From: Metaclostridioides mangenotii | GTDB taxonomy: Bacteria > Bacillota > Clostridia > Peptostreptococcales > Peptostreptococcaceae | Length of the DNA: 64,000 bases | Reading direction: 5' to 3' | Assembly: GCF_018917235.1 (NCBI RefSeq) | Contig: NZ_JAHLOF010000001.1 | Coordinates: 644,047-708,046 of the forward strand | Shown: one piece after another, positions 18,390 through 27,850 of the stretch | Layout of the letters: every line of letters begins with the position of its first letter | Numbering within the stretch: the first letter of the stretch is position 1 | Notes under the pieces: generated by a model | Seen by the model: only the letters and a program-made list of their open reading frames with translations | Databases searched by the model: none | Told to the model about the DNA's origin: nothing | Made by a program: the position numbers and the translations under genes

Positions 18390-18839
18390 ATGCACAAAGA
18401 AATATCAGAAATACTATACGATGAGTTTAGAGACTTTGTAATTTTATCGAGACTTAGACAAATAGAATTATTAAAAAATCACAAAATAGGTCGTGCGGCT
18501 ATGAGCCAAGGAAGACTATTAGAGTGTTTACATAAAAATAATGGAATCGCACAAAAAGAGCTTTCAGAAATGTTGGATATCAGACCAGGATCTCTTAGTG
18601 AATTAGTTACAAAAGCAGAAAATAGAAAGCTTATCGAAAGAAGAGACAACCCTGATGATAAACGGGTAACAAATATATTTTTAACTGAAAAAGGTCTTCG
18701 TGAGGTCCAGAAATTCATAGTTTTGTACAGAGAAATGACTAAAGATATATTTGATTCTTTATCAGATAAAGAACAGTCTGCTCTATGTACGAAACTTAAA
18801 GAATTAAATAAAAGTATAGATTCTAAACTTGAAAGATAA
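18390..18839 (+). CDS. MarR-family transcriptional regulator
   Basis: 149 residues with the MarR winged helix: recognition region LDIRPGSLSELVTKAENRKLIER followed by the wing RRDNPDDKRVTNIFLTEKG. Probably autoregulated and paired with the GNAT gene starting 60 nt downstream under one promoter. Ligand and targets unknown. Confidence 0.92.
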   Translation: MHKEISEILYDEFRDFVILSRLRQIELLKNHKIGRAAMSQGRLLECLHKNNGIAQKELSEMLDIRPGSLSELVTKAENRKLIERRDNPDDKRVTNIFLTEKGLREVQKFIVLYREMTKDIFDSLSDKEQSALCTKLKELNKSIDSKLER

Positions 18840-18898
18840 TCTGTACCTTTATTAGTTTTACGATTAGTTAGGTACCAAAGAGAAAAGGAGGAATGTCT

Positions 18899-19450
18899 AT
18901 GGCAGGAAAAATCAAAATAAGACCAGTAACATGGGGGTCTACATCTTATAAACAGGTTTTACAACTTAGAAATGAAATACTTAATAAACCTTCAAACCTA
19001 CCTTTGATAGAAAAGATGCCTGAAAATGAAAAGAAATTCATTATCTTAGCAGCGTATTATAAAAATGAAATTGTAGGCACTTTATCTATCGACAGATTGT
19101 CTTCAGACACTGTACAAATTAGACAAGTTGCTATTTCCTCAAAACTACAGGGTCATGGTATAGGTAAAAAACTAATGACTAGTGCAGAAAGAATAGCTAA
19201 ATTTTTTAGATTTAAAAGGGTTGTGCTTGACGCTAGAGATAGCGCATGGAATTTTTATGAAAAACTTGGTTACTATGCAAGAAGCGATAAAGAAATGTAT
19301 TCAAACGAAGGCCTATATATGAAGCCTTACGAGAAAAATATTGAGCTTTCTGTATTTAAATTCAACCATAGAAATGCTATGTTCTACCATATTATGGATA
19401 GAAAAATGAAATATATGTTCAATCCTATTGAAGAAGATCAGACAATCTGA
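18899..19450 (+). CDS. GNAT-family N-acetyltransferase
   Basis: 183 residues from the second ATG (18899): AAAGGAGG sits one base before the first ATG (18893) but 7 nt before the second. GNAT core at about 45-130, with acetyl-CoA loop QLQGHGIGKKLM-type segment (VAISSKLQGHGIGKKL) and the NFYEKLGYY motif. Downstream of the MarR gene; a terminator follows. Substrate unknown; the pairing with MarR suggests a small-molecule detoxification role, which is inference. Confidence 0.88.
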   Translation: MAGKIKIRPVTWGSTSYKQVLQLRNEILNKPSNLPLIEKMPENEKKFIILAAYYKNEIVGTLSIDRLSSDTVQIRQVAISSKLQGHGIGKKLMTSAERIAKFFRFKRVVLDARDSAWNFYEKLGYYARSDKEMYSNEGLYMKPYEKNIELSVFKFNHRNAMFYHIMDRKMKYMFNPIEEDQTI

Positions 19451-19477
19451 ATATAATCGGTAACACTTCAAATAAAA

Positions 19478-19506
19478 AAAAGCTGATCGTTTAAAATCAG
19501 CTTTTT
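19478..19506 (+). terminator. Terminator after the GNAT gene
   Basis: AAAGCTGAT (19479-19487) pairs with ATCAGCTTT (19496-19504) and is followed by TTTTT-rich sequence. Confidence 0.85.
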
Positions 19507-19554
19507 ACCATGTAATTCTTTAATTATCTAATATTTTGATCTTAGCAAATCTTT

Positions 19555-19674
19555 AATCTCTTCAAATGAATTTTCATTTCTATCATCACCAGATAATCTT
19601 ACTACATTTGGAATTTTATTCTCAATTTCTGTACCCACATATTTATTTACTAATTTATAAGACTTTAATTTATA
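19555..19674 (-). other. In-frame open stretch after the proC stop codon
   Basis: Reading on in the proC frame after its TAA gives about 48 codons ending at a TAG, including NVVRLSGDDRNENSFEEIK. That piece resembles the RLSGxDRYET start of a CWB2 repeat. There is no ribosome binding site and no good start codon. It may be a gene relic or chance. Confidence 0.25.
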
Positions 19675-20451
19675 TTAATTATTGGCAGAATTTACTGCAT
19701 CTATTACAGCATATCTAAATCCATTCTTCTCTAGAGCGGCAACACCTTTAATAGTCGTTCCACCTGGAGAGCAAACACCATCCTTTAACTCACCTGGATG
19801 CTTTTTAGAATCCAAAGCTAACTTAGCGGAGCCGAGCATCATCTGAGCTACTACTTCGTATGATAAGTCTCTTGGAAGTCCATTCATAACAGATGCGTCG
19901 GCAAGTGCTTCCATAAATACATCAACAAATGCAGGGCTACATCCAGCAACTGTACCGAATGTACCTAGTAAGCGCTCTTCTACCTCTACAACTCCACCTA
20001 AAGTCTTAAGTAAGTCCAAGACTTCATCCTTAGCTTCATCTGTAAAGTTATCACTAAATGATATTCCTGTCATACCTGCATTTACACTTACAGGGGTATT
20101 TGGGATAGCATGTCCTATTAGGAATGATTCCCCCAACGTAGATTTCATCTCTTCCATTGAACACCCCGCAGCTACAGATACAATTATAGGATTTGTAGAT
20201 ACTTCTTTTTTAAATTCATCTAATACTTTTAAAACTATATTTGAACCAGTTGCTACAATTACGATATCGCACTCAGAAAAACTTTTATATTCATTAATTA
20301 ATGTAAACTGTAACTTATCTTGCAATCTTGATGTTGTTTTACTTCTGCCACCTTTTACTATTACAGACTCTGCAGGTATATAATTGCTTTTAATCAGGCC
20401 TTCAATCATTGCTCCTCCCATATGACCTGCTCCAATAAAACCTATTTTCAT
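19675..20451 (-). CDS. proC: Pyrroline-5-carboxylate reductase
   Basis: 258 residues. Last step of proline synthesis: NAD(P)H-dependent reduction of pyrroline-5-carboxylate. Rossmann motif GFIGAGHMGGAM at the N-terminus, SVAAGCSMEEM in the middle, and the C-terminal signature SPGGTTIKGVAALEKNGFR. Start is the ATG 9 nt after AAGGGG; a TTG at 20460 abuts the site and is unlikely. The C-terminus is a little short, ending VNSANN where relatives carry a further few residues, and the frame stays open for 48 codons after the stop. Confidence 0.95.
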   Translation of the reverse strand: MKIGFIGAGHMGGAMIEGLIKSNYIPAESVIVKGGRSKTTSRLQDKLQFTLINEYKSFSECDIVIVATGSNIVLKVLDEFKKEVSTNPIIVSVAAGCSMEEMKSTLGESFLIGHAIPNTPVSVNAGMTGISFSDNFTDEAKDEVLDLLKTLGGVVEVEERLLGTFGTVAGCSPAFVDVFMEALADASVMNGLPRDLSYEVVAQMMLGSAKLALDSKKHPGELKDGVCSPGGTTIKGVAALEKNGFRYAVIDAVNSANN

Positions 20452-20552
20452 TATCTTCAACCCCTTCTTTTCAGTTGTAGTTTTAATCTACATTTATCCT
20501 AAGTACATTATACTTTATTACCCAAACTATTGTAAGCAAACTCAATAAAAAT

Positions 20553-20583
20553 AAAGACGACTCCAATAAATGAAGTCGTCTTT
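20553..20583 (-). terminator. Terminator of the pyruvate:ferredoxin oxidoreductase gene
   Basis: AAGACGACT (20554-20562) pairs with AGTCGTCTT (20574-20582); on the minus strand it is followed by TATTTTTATT. Confidence 0.85.
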
Positions 20584-20603
20584 TATATTATAAGATATTA
20601 GTC

Positions 20604-23600
20604 TTATTTGTTTCTATCTGCTAATATTTTGTATCCGTCGTATCTATCCTTCGCATTTTCTTCAGCCATAGTGAATAAATGCTCAGCATGCTCTGGGAAT
20701 TGTTGTTGTATAGCAGCATATCTTACTTGCCCAAGTATAAAGTCTCTGAAGCTTGCACTTGGCTCTTTTGAGTCTAGCGTAAATCCGCTCTTACCATCAA
20801 CTTTTTGATCTGGATTGTATCTGTATAAATGCCAGTAACCAGCTTTAACAGCTTGTTCTTCATTTGCAACAGTTCTACCCATACCTTCTTTTATACCATG
20901 GTTTATACATGGAGCGTAAGCTATTATGATAGATGGTCCGTCATGTTTTTCAGCTTCTAGAAGAGCTTTAACAAATTGGTTTTTGTCTGCTCCTATAGCT
21001 ACTTGAGCTACATATACGTTTCCGTAAGTCATAGCCATCATTCCAAGGTCTTTTTTCTTAGACTTCTTACCAGAAGCAGCAAATTTAGCCATTGCAGCAG
21101 CTGGAGTAGCTTTAGAAGCTTGACCACCTGTATTAGAGTAAACCTCTGTATCCATAACAAGGACGTTTACATCTTCTCCTGATGCTAGAACGTGGTCTAA
21201 TCCACCGTAACCGATGTCATATGCCCAACCGTCTCCACCAAATATCCATTGAGATCTCTTAACTAAGTAATCTTTATGGTCATCTATATCTTTTATTAAC
21301 TTGATTGCTTCCATCTCTGGATCAAATTTACTATAATCGAAGTTATCTAAGAAGCTTGTAACTTTAGCACTTGCAACTTTAGAAACCTCTCCATCATTCA
21401 TAACCTCTAACCACTCAGTGTAAGCAGCTCTTGATTCATCACATATCTCCATAGTTAATAATTTTCTCATATTATTAGCTATTTTGTTTCTTATGTGTTT
21501 AACACCTGTGTACATTCCGAATCCATACTCAGCATTGTCCTCAAATAATGAGTTTGCCCAAGATGGGCCTTTGCCTTCATGGTTTGTAGTGTACGGAGTT
21601 GATGGTGCTGATCCTCCCCAGATTGAAGAACATCCAGTAGCATTAGCTATCATCATTCTATCTCCGAATAATTGAGTGATCAACTTAACATATGCAGTTT
21701 CACCACATCCAGCACAAGCACCTGAGTACTCAAGTAATGGTTGTCTGAATTGACTACCTTTAACTGATGTTGGAGCCATTAAATCACCTTTTGGAGCAAC
21801 TTTATTAGGATCGCTTATATAATTCCAATTAGGAACTTGAATATCAAGTTGTGATTCGATTGGCTTCATAATTAAAGCTTTTTCTTTAGCTGGACAAACG
21901 TCAGCACAGTTTCCACAACCAGTACAGTCCATAGTATTTACTTGTATTCTGTATTGTAATCCTTCAAATCCTTTACCAACTGCCTTCTTAGCATCTAATC
22001 CTTCTGGAGCATTAGAAACTTCCTCTTCTGTTAATAAGTATGGTCTTATTGTTGCATGAGGACATACGAAAGAACATTGGTTACATTGGATACAATTTTC
22101 TATTTGCCACTCTGGAACATTAACAGCTATTCCACGTTTTTCATAAGCAGCAGTACCATTAGGGAATGTACCGTCTTCGTAACCGTTGAATGCACTTACA
22201 GGTAAATCATAACCTTTTTGTGCAGTCATAGGTCTTAATATGTTCTTGATAAATTCTGGTTCTTGAGAATCAGCTTTTGGAGCATCTACTGCATCTGTCC
22301 AATCAGCTGGAATTTCTACTTTAACTAGTGAGTTAATACCAGCTTCAACAGCTTTATAGTTCATGTTAAGTATTTTTTCACCTTTTTTACCGTAAGTCTT
22401 CTCTATAGACTCTTTTAAGTATTTAACAGCATCTTCAACTGGTATTATTTCAGCTAGTTTGAAGAATGCAGATTGCATAATCATGTTTATTCTATTTCCA
22501 AGTCCGATTTCTTGTCCTAATTTAACAGCGTTAACTGTGTAGAAGTTGATATCATTCTTAGCTATATATTGTTTCATATGAGCTGGAAGGTTTTCTTCTA
22601 ATCCTTCTTGATCCCATATAGTGTTTAGTACGAATGTACCACCTTTTTTAAGACCTTTTAATAGATCATATTGATTAACATAAGATTGCTTGTGACAAGC
22701 AATATAATCAGCTTCGTCTATTAAGTATGTAGATCTGATTGGCTCATCTCCAAATCTTAAGTGAGACATTGTTATACCACCAGATTTTTTAGAGTCATAG
22801 TCGAAGTATGCTTGAGCATATTTGTTAGTATGGTCACCTATAATCTTGATAGCTTGTTTATTAGCTCCAACTGTACCGTCTGATCCTAATCCCCAGAATT
22901 TACATCTTACAGTACCCTTAGATGCTATCTTAACTTCTTCGTTTACTGGTAATGAAGTATTAGTTACATCATCAACTATATCTATAGTAAATCCGTTTTT
23001 TGGATCTTTTGATAATAAATTATCCATAGCAGCTTTTATATCTGTAGGAGTAGTATCTTTTGATCCTAATCCGTATCTTCCACCTACTATTAATGGAGCA
23101 TTTTCTTTTCCGTAGAATACACCTTTAACGTCAAGGTATAATGGTTCTCCAGTAGCTCCTGGCTCTTTAGTTCTGTCAAGTACACAGATTCTTTCTACTG
23201 TAGAAGGCATAGCATCTAAGAAATGCTTAATAGAGAATGGTCTATATAAGTGAACTTTTACTAAACCAAAGCTTTCGCCATTAGCGTTTACAAAGTCTAT
23301 TGTTTCTTCTATAGCTTCAGTAACTGATCCCATTGCTACGATTACATTCTTAGCATCTTTAGCTCCGTAGTAATCAAATAAGCAATGCTTTCTACCAGTT
23401 AAATCGCTCATTTTCTTCATGTTTTTCTCAACTATTCCAACTATGTCATTGTAGTATTTGTTAGAAGCTTCTCTTGTTTGGAAGTAGATATCAGGATTTT
23501 GAGCTGTACCACGAGTTACAGGATGATTAGGAGATAATGCGTTATCTCTAAATGCTTGTACTGCATCAAAGTTTAATAATGAAGCGTAATCTTCATTTTC

Positions 23601-24158
23601 TAACAACTCAACTTTTTGTATTTCATGAGATGTTCTAAATCCATCAAAGAAATGGATAAATGGTAATCTACCTTCAATTGCAGATAAGTGTGCAACTGGA
23701 GCTATATCAGCAACCTCTTGAACTGATCCAGAAGCAAGTAAAACAACACCACTTGCTCTAGCTGCCATAACGTCTTGGTGATCTCCAAATATTGATAATG
23801 CTTGAGATGCCAGCGCACGAGCTGTTACGTGGAATACTCCAGGTAGTAACTCCCCTGCTACTTTATACATGTTAGGTAACATTAAAAGTAGACCTTGAGA
23901 CGCAGTAAATGTAGATGTTAAAGCTCCTGCTTGAAGAGAACCGTGGAATGCACCAGCTGCTCCTCCTTCAGATTGCATTTCAACAACATCTACAACTTGT
24001 CCAAATACATTTTTTCTTCCTTGTGATGCCCACTCATCAACTAATTCTGCCATAGTTGAAGATGGTGTGATTGGGTATATAGCCGCTACATCTGTATAAG
24101 CATAAGCAACATGAGCTGCAGCTGTATTACCGTCAACTGTTTTCATAAATTTAGCCAT
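20604..24158 (-). CDS. nifJ: Pyruvate:ferredoxin oxidoreductase, single-chain
   Basis: 1184 residues, the usual length of the homodimeric fused enzyme. Oxidises pyruvate with CoA to acetyl-CoA and CO2, reducing ferredoxin or flavodoxin. Domain order: N-terminal pyrimidine-binding domain (AIYPITPSSTMAE), domain II, the gamma domain, two [4Fe-4S] sites (CIQCNQCSFVCP and CTGCGNCADVCP), a proximal cluster CAGCGE, and TPP-binding GDGWAYDIGYGG. Start: GGGAGG abuts an ATG at 24167 but lies 9 nt before the ATG at 24158, which also gives the family N-terminus MAKFMKTVDGNTAAAH. Transcribed after pduL with a 300-nt gap. Confidence 0.98.
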   Translation of the reverse strand: MAKFMKTVDGNTAAAHVAYAYTDVAAIYPITPSSTMAELVDEWASQGRKNVFGQVVDVVEMQSEGGAAGAFHGSLQAGALTSTFTASQGLLLMLPNMYKVAGELLPGVFHVTARALASQALSIFGDHQDVMAARASGVVLLASGSVQEVADIAPVAHLSAIEGRLPFIHFFDGFRTSHEIQKVELLENEDYASLLNFDAVQAFRDNALSPNHPVTRGTAQNPDIYFQTREASNKYYNDIVGIVEKNMKKMSDLTGRKHCLFDYYGAKDAKNVIVAMGSVTEAIEETIDFVNANGESFGLVKVHLYRPFSIKHFLDAMPSTVERICVLDRTKEPGATGEPLYLDVKGVFYGKENAPLIVGGRYGLGSKDTTPTDIKAAMDNLLSKDPKNGFTIDIVDDVTNTSLPVNEEVKIASKGTVRCKFWGLGSDGTVGANKQAIKIIGDHTNKYAQAYFDYDSKKSGGITMSHLRFGDEPIRSTYLIDEADYIACHKQSYVNQYDLLKGLKKGGTFVLNTIWDQEGLEENLPAHMKQYIAKNDINFYTVNAVKLGQEIGLGNRINMIMQSAFFKLAEIIPVEDAVKYLKESIEKTYGKKGEKILNMNYKAVEAGINSLVKVEIPADWTDAVDAPKADSQEPEFIKNILRPMTAQKGYDLPVSAFNGYEDGTFPNGTAAYEKRGIAVNVPEWQIENCIQCNQCSFVCPHATIRPYLLTEEEVSNAPEGLDAKKAVGKGFEGLQYRIQVNTMDCTGCGNCADVCPAKEKALIMKPIESQLDIQVPNWNYISDPNKVAPKGDLMAPTSVKGSQFRQPLLEYSGACAGCGETAYVKLITQLFGDRMMIANATGCSSIWGGSAPSTPYTTNHEGKGPSWANSLFEDNAEYGFGMYTGVKHIRNKIANNMRKLLTMEICDESRAAYTEWLEVMNDGEVSKVASAKVTSFLDNFDYSKFDPEMEAIKLIKDIDDHKDYLVKRSQWIFGGDGWAYDIGYGGLDHVLASGEDVNVLVMDTEVYSNTGGQASKATPAAAMAKFAASGKKSKKKDLGMMAMTYGNVYVAQVAIGADKNQFVKALLEAEKHDGPSIIIAYAPCINHGIKEGMGRTVANEEQAVKAGYWHLYRYNPDQKVDGKSGFTLDSKEPSASFRDFILGQVRYAAIQQQFPEHAEHLFTMAEENAKDRYDGYKILADRNK

Positions 24159-24467
24159 TAAATACATCCTCCCTTGTAACTACATTATATTCTTTCGCTT
24201 ATATCAAAAACTATCTACTAAAATCATCTAAAATAAAAAATATCATGTTAAGAATAAATATATAAATGCATAAAAAATATGCAATTAATCACCTTACTTT
24301 TATGATACTACAAATTAAATAAAATCCAATTAGTTTTTTTAAATACTTAAAATATTTGTATTAAATTTTTAAATTATTCAAAATAAATAATCGAATTCTC
24401 AATCTGCATTTATTATATCATAAACAAAATTAATTAGTTAAATTTTTACATAGCAAATTAAATTTAA
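24159..24467. other. Intergenic region upstream of nifJ
   Basis: About 309 nt of AT-rich sequence. On the minus strand there is a possible promoter at 24302-24329 and a small dyad (TTGCATATTTTTTATGCAT, 24265-24283 region) between it and the gene. I see no Rex- or CodY-like operator of good quality. Confidence 0.4.
24302..24329 (-). promoter_or_regulatory. Candidate promoter of nifJ
   Basis: Minus strand TTGGAT (24324-24329), 16-bp spacer, TATCAT (24302-24307), giving a leader of roughly 140 nt. Confidence 0.45.
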
Positions 24468-25037
24468 TTATTCAGCTATTAGTTCAACTAAATCCCCATT
24501 TCTAACAGCAGCAGCATTTCCTTCTTCAAGGTCAACGTGCATTTCTAAATTAAACTTATCGCTAACTCTAACCAATACATTTTCAAATACTAATGCTCTA
24601 GCCCCTAAAGTTTTTATTTTAACAATTTGTTTGTCCTTAACACCAAATTTATCTGCATCTGCAGTATTCATATGGATGTGTCTAGCCGCAACTATAACTC
24701 CTTCAGCTAAATCAACTTCACCAGCTGGTCCAACTAATTTCACACCTGGAGATCCTGCTATATCACCTGATTCTCTTACTGGAGCTTTTACTCCTAATGA
24801 AAATCCATCAGCTAAAGAAACTTCTAATTGAGTTTTTGGTCTTGATGGACCTAATACTCTAACCCCTTTTATAGTTCCTTTTGGACCTACTAAATCCACT
24901 TTCTCTTCACATGCATATTGCCCTGGTTGAGATAATGGTTTAAATTCTGTTAATTGGTGTCCTTTTCCAAATAATATATCTATGTCGTCTTGACTTAAAT
25001 GAATGTGTCTGTTAGACAAAGCTATTGGTAAATTCAT
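24468..25037 (-). CDS. pduL: Phosphate propanoyltransferase PduL
   Basis: 189 residues. Interconverts acyl-CoA and acyl phosphate. Two PduL beta-barrel halves with the zinc-binding motifs NRHIHLS (near residue 9) and ARHIHMN (near 117) and the later EMHVDLEEGNAA. No N-terminal encapsulation peptide is visible and no microcompartment gene is near, so this is the free cytoplasmic type. Next to pyruvate:ferredoxin oxidoreductase it probably serves as the phosphotransacetylase feeding acetate kinase; that is inference. Good AGGAGG site. Two tandem promoters lie upstream. Confidence 0.95.
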   Translation of the reverse strand: MNLPIALSNRHIHLSQDDIDILFGKGHQLTEFKPLSQPGQYACEEKVDLVGPKGTIKGVRVLGPSRPKTQLEVSLADGFSLGVKAPVRESGDIAGSPGVKLVGPAGEVDLAEGVIVAARHIHMNTADADKFGVKDKQIVKIKTLGARALVFENVLVRVSDKFNLEMHVDLEEGNAAAVRNGDLVELIAE

Positions 25038-25097
25038 ATAATACCTCCTATATAACTTAAATTGTTTTTAACTTACATTTAACCAACATACACTTCG

Positions 25098-25159
25098 ATT
25101 ATACATAAAGATTTATATAAAATCAATTTTATTATACGACTTAATGTATTTTTTGACAA
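25098..25159 (-). promoter_or_regulatory. Tandem SigA promoters of pduL
   Basis: Two consensus-like promoters on the minus strand: TTGTCA (25154-25159) 17 bp TATAAT (25131-25136), and TTGATT (25121-25126) 17 bp TATAAT (25098-25103). Both point at pduL. Confidence 0.8.
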
Positions 25160-25363
25160 GTTAATCTCTCAATTTTCTAACTTTTCTATAAATTCACGAA
25201 AGTTCTTATATAGCAAAGCATTGAAATATACTTATGTCTACAATTAATAACAAATTTCTTGTCAAAATTTGAATTAAAAGACAATTACATTCAATCTTTT
25301 GTTAGACTATTCCAACAATCGTTTTCCTTAGTTTTCCATTAATTATTTGTTAAATTTTCATAA

Positions 25364-25408
25364 AAAATACATCTAAACTGAAATATTTTTCCCAAATAGA
25401 TGTATTTT
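25364..25408 (-). terminator. Terminator of the GAF/SpoIIE phosphatase gene
   Basis: AAAATACATCTA (25364-25375) pairs with TAGATGTATTTT (25397-25408), with a T-run on the minus strand side. The rest of the 25038-25429 gap holds the pduL promoters and nothing else I can name. Confidence 0.85.
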
Positions 25409-25429
25409 AAACTAAAAATTTATTTTTTT

Positions 25430-27184
25430 CTATATATCTTTAAGCATAACTACTAATATGTCGTCTTCAAAATACTCCTTAGAAGAGAATTCTTGTAATT
25501 CGACTTTTAGATTCTCTACTATTTCTTCTTGATTAAATATATGGTTCTTCTTTAAAAATGCTTCTAATCTTTCTATTCCGTATTCTTCTTTTGATTCGTT
25601 TTTAATCTCCAAAACTCCATCTGTGTACATACATAGCATAGAATAATTGACTATGCTAAAAGTATTTTCTTCATATGAAGAATCTTGTATTATTCCAATT
25701 GGAATACCTTTATTGCAGTTTATATTTTTTACTACCTCACCTTTCGTCGTAACTATTATCGGTGAGTAATGGCCTGCATTAGATACTGTTATGATATTGT
25801 GCTCAGTATCTATTATACCTACTAAACATGTAGTAAACACACCCATCTTATCGAATTCATCGTATAGAATTTTGTTTAGATTAGTAAGTATCTCACTTGT
25901 AGATGTGTATTGGTAACATAATACTTTAAAAGCACCTTTTATCATAGCAACAACATAATTTGAAACAATACCATGACCCATAACATCAGCTACAATAAAA
26001 GCAACGTGTTTTTCATCTAAATCAATTGCATGGTAGAAATCTCCACCTACAACCTTCGCTGGTCTATGATAATAGTACAGTTCCTTTTGTGTGTTAAACT
26101 CCATCTTGCCCTTATCCATGATAAGTTGTTGCTGCTTATTTAATATATTTAACTCTTTTTCTAGAACTTTGTGTTTTACTTCTTGATCATTGTACTCATA
26201 AAGTTGCATTGCAACTGCAACCTGGCTAGCTAAAATTCTAAGTATATTCAAATCATCGTTAGTATAGTTTTTGCTATTTGCACACACAATACACCCGATT
26301 ATCTTATCTTTATCTTGCAATTTATAGTATATATAACTATTAATTTTTACAACATTCTCACTTTTGATGTCATTAATGAAACCACCCAGCGACTCATTAG
26401 ATAAAATTTTACTTTTTATAGGATAAAGGTTTGTTTTGTTTTCATCTTTATTGTAACAACTCATCATCTTTTGAATATTATCATGCTCATCGAGTATTAT
26501 AAGCGACTCTCTACTATTTGTAATATTACATGCCTGCTTACTTAGATTGTCCAAAAATTCAGTTATACTCTTGTTTTGGTACAATTTTCTTGTAGCGTCA
26601 TTAATGTAACTTATAGCTACTCTAAACTTATCAATTAAACTTTGAACATTGTTGTTTTTATTAGTTATTTCAATAGACAAACTAAGAAGAGAGGCTACAG
26701 AAGCTATAAAATCTATATCTTCATCCGTTAAATAATCATCTCTAGTTAAGAAACAAGTCATAAACCCTACAACTTTACCATCAATCATAAGAGGAAATAC
26801 TATTCTTCCTAAATAACCTTCATTTTTAGCTACTTCTCTTTCATTGACAGCCCTATCGTCTTCAAATATGTTTTTTACGTGAACAATTTTCTTCTGCTCA
26901 ACAGCATCGTGAATATACTGCGAATAAGTGTTAAAATCTATTTTCGCACCTTTTCTATCACTCGCAGGAAATATACTCGGTACATATTCAAGTGTACTGG
27001 AACAAACTAAATATGCATTATTATGATCATTTTCGTAGAATAAATTGACACAAGCTTTTGCTGGATGTACAACTTCAAGCATTTTTGCTACTATCTTATC
27101 CTTTATACTATAAAAGTCTGTTGATTCTGTTACCATAGCTGTTATTTCTACTAAATTCTTCATTCTATAACTTTGATTGTTCAT
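25430..27184 (-). CDS. GAF-domain SpoIIE-type protein phosphatase
   Basis: 584 residues: two GAF-like sensor domains (about 15-165 and 195-335), a coiled-coil linker (about 335-375), and a C-terminal PP2C/SpoIIE phosphatase domain (about 380-584). Metal-site motifs are visible: VGGDFYHAI, ADVMGHGIVSNYVVA, NAGHYSP, MYTDGVLEI and DDILVVMLK. This architecture (RsbU/P-like) dephosphorylates anti-anti-sigma factors in partner-switching pathways. No anti-sigma or STAS protein is encoded nearby, so the partner is unknown. Cytoplasmic; the small membrane protein gene upstream (42 nt) may share its transcript. Confidence 0.9.
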   Translation of the reverse strand: MNNQSYRMKNLVEITAMVTESTDFYSIKDKIVAKMLEVVHPAKACVNLFYENDHNNAYLVCSSTLEYVPSIFPASDRKGAKIDFNTYSQYIHDAVEQKKIVHVKNIFEDDRAVNEREVAKNEGYLGRIVFPLMIDGKVVGFMTCFLTRDDYLTDEDIDFIASVASLLSLSIEITNKNNNVQSLIDKFRVAISYINDATRKLYQNKSITEFLDNLSKQACNITNSRESLIILDEHDNIQKMMSCYNKDENKTNLYPIKSKILSNESLGGFINDIKSENVVKINSYIYYKLQDKDKIIGCIVCANSKNYTNDDLNILRILASQVAVAMQLYEYNDQEVKHKVLEKELNILNKQQQLIMDKGKMEFNTQKELYYYHRPAKVVGGDFYHAIDLDEKHVAFIVADVMGHGIVSNYVVAMIKGAFKVLCYQYTSTSEILTNLNKILYDEFDKMGVFTTCLVGIIDTEHNIITVSNAGHYSPIIVTTKGEVVKNINCNKGIPIGIIQDSSYEENTFSIVNYSMLCMYTDGVLEIKNESKEEYGIERLEAFLKKNHIFNQEEIVENLKVELQEFSSKEYFEDDILVVMLKDI

Positions 27185-27226
27185 TGAAACTCCCCCAAAA
27201 AGACATTTAAACTACATACAAGTATT

Positions 27227-27688
27227 TTAACATATATTTTTGAGTGTAAACATAAAAACTATAACAAAACTGCACACTATAAATATGTTAAACCCTGCTA
27301 GAAATCCTATCACAAGCAGTGTTATCAGTGCATTTATGCCTAATCTACCCCTTTCTTTTATATTAGCAATTTTTGATACTTCAATATTATTTTTGATATT
27401 TGCAATGTACACTTTTATCTCTTCTTCTAATTTCATTTTGTAGATAGTGTATAGGATGCCCACTAATACAACTCCAATTGCAAGCATTTTATTGATACTG
27501 TAAGTCAATAAAAATATTAAAACACCAAGTCCAAATTTTATTGCTTTAAAGAATACACTGTCTATTTTTAATGTTATGTTTCTAATTTCTTTGCATTCAT
27601 CCCTTACTTCGTAACCGTTTGAATTCATATTTCTCATATTTGTTTTTACTATTTCTGAATAAAAAAGTTTTATTAATCCGTTAATCAT
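27227..27688 (-). CDS. Small membrane protein of unknown function
   Basis: 153 residues. Soluble N-terminus (1-45), two closely spaced helices (about 47-65 and 67-85), a charged loop EEEIKVYIANIKNN, and two helices or one long hairpin near 117-148. The start has AGAGGTGATT upstream. I recognise no family. It lies 42 nt before the SpoIIE-type phosphatase gene with no terminator between, so the two are probably co-transcribed and could form a membrane-linked signalling unit. Confidence 0.6.
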   Translation of the reverse strand: MINGLIKLFYSEIVKTNMRNMNSNGYEVRDECKEIRNITLKIDSVFFKAIKFGLGVLIFLLTYSINKMLAIGVVLVGILYTIYKMKLEEEIKVYIANIKNNIEVSKIANIKERGRLGINALITLLVIGFLAGFNIFIVCSFVIVFMFTLKNIC

Positions 27689-27850
27689 ACAATCACCTCT
27701 AAAATTTTACAAAATGTTTACTTGTTTTGTCATATTATTCCAAATATTGGTTATAATATAAGTAGACAACAATTCTATTCTCTCAATTATGGTCAAAATA
27801 TCGATAAATAATACAATTTAAATTTATTAAATTAGAAGGAAGTGTTTTAT

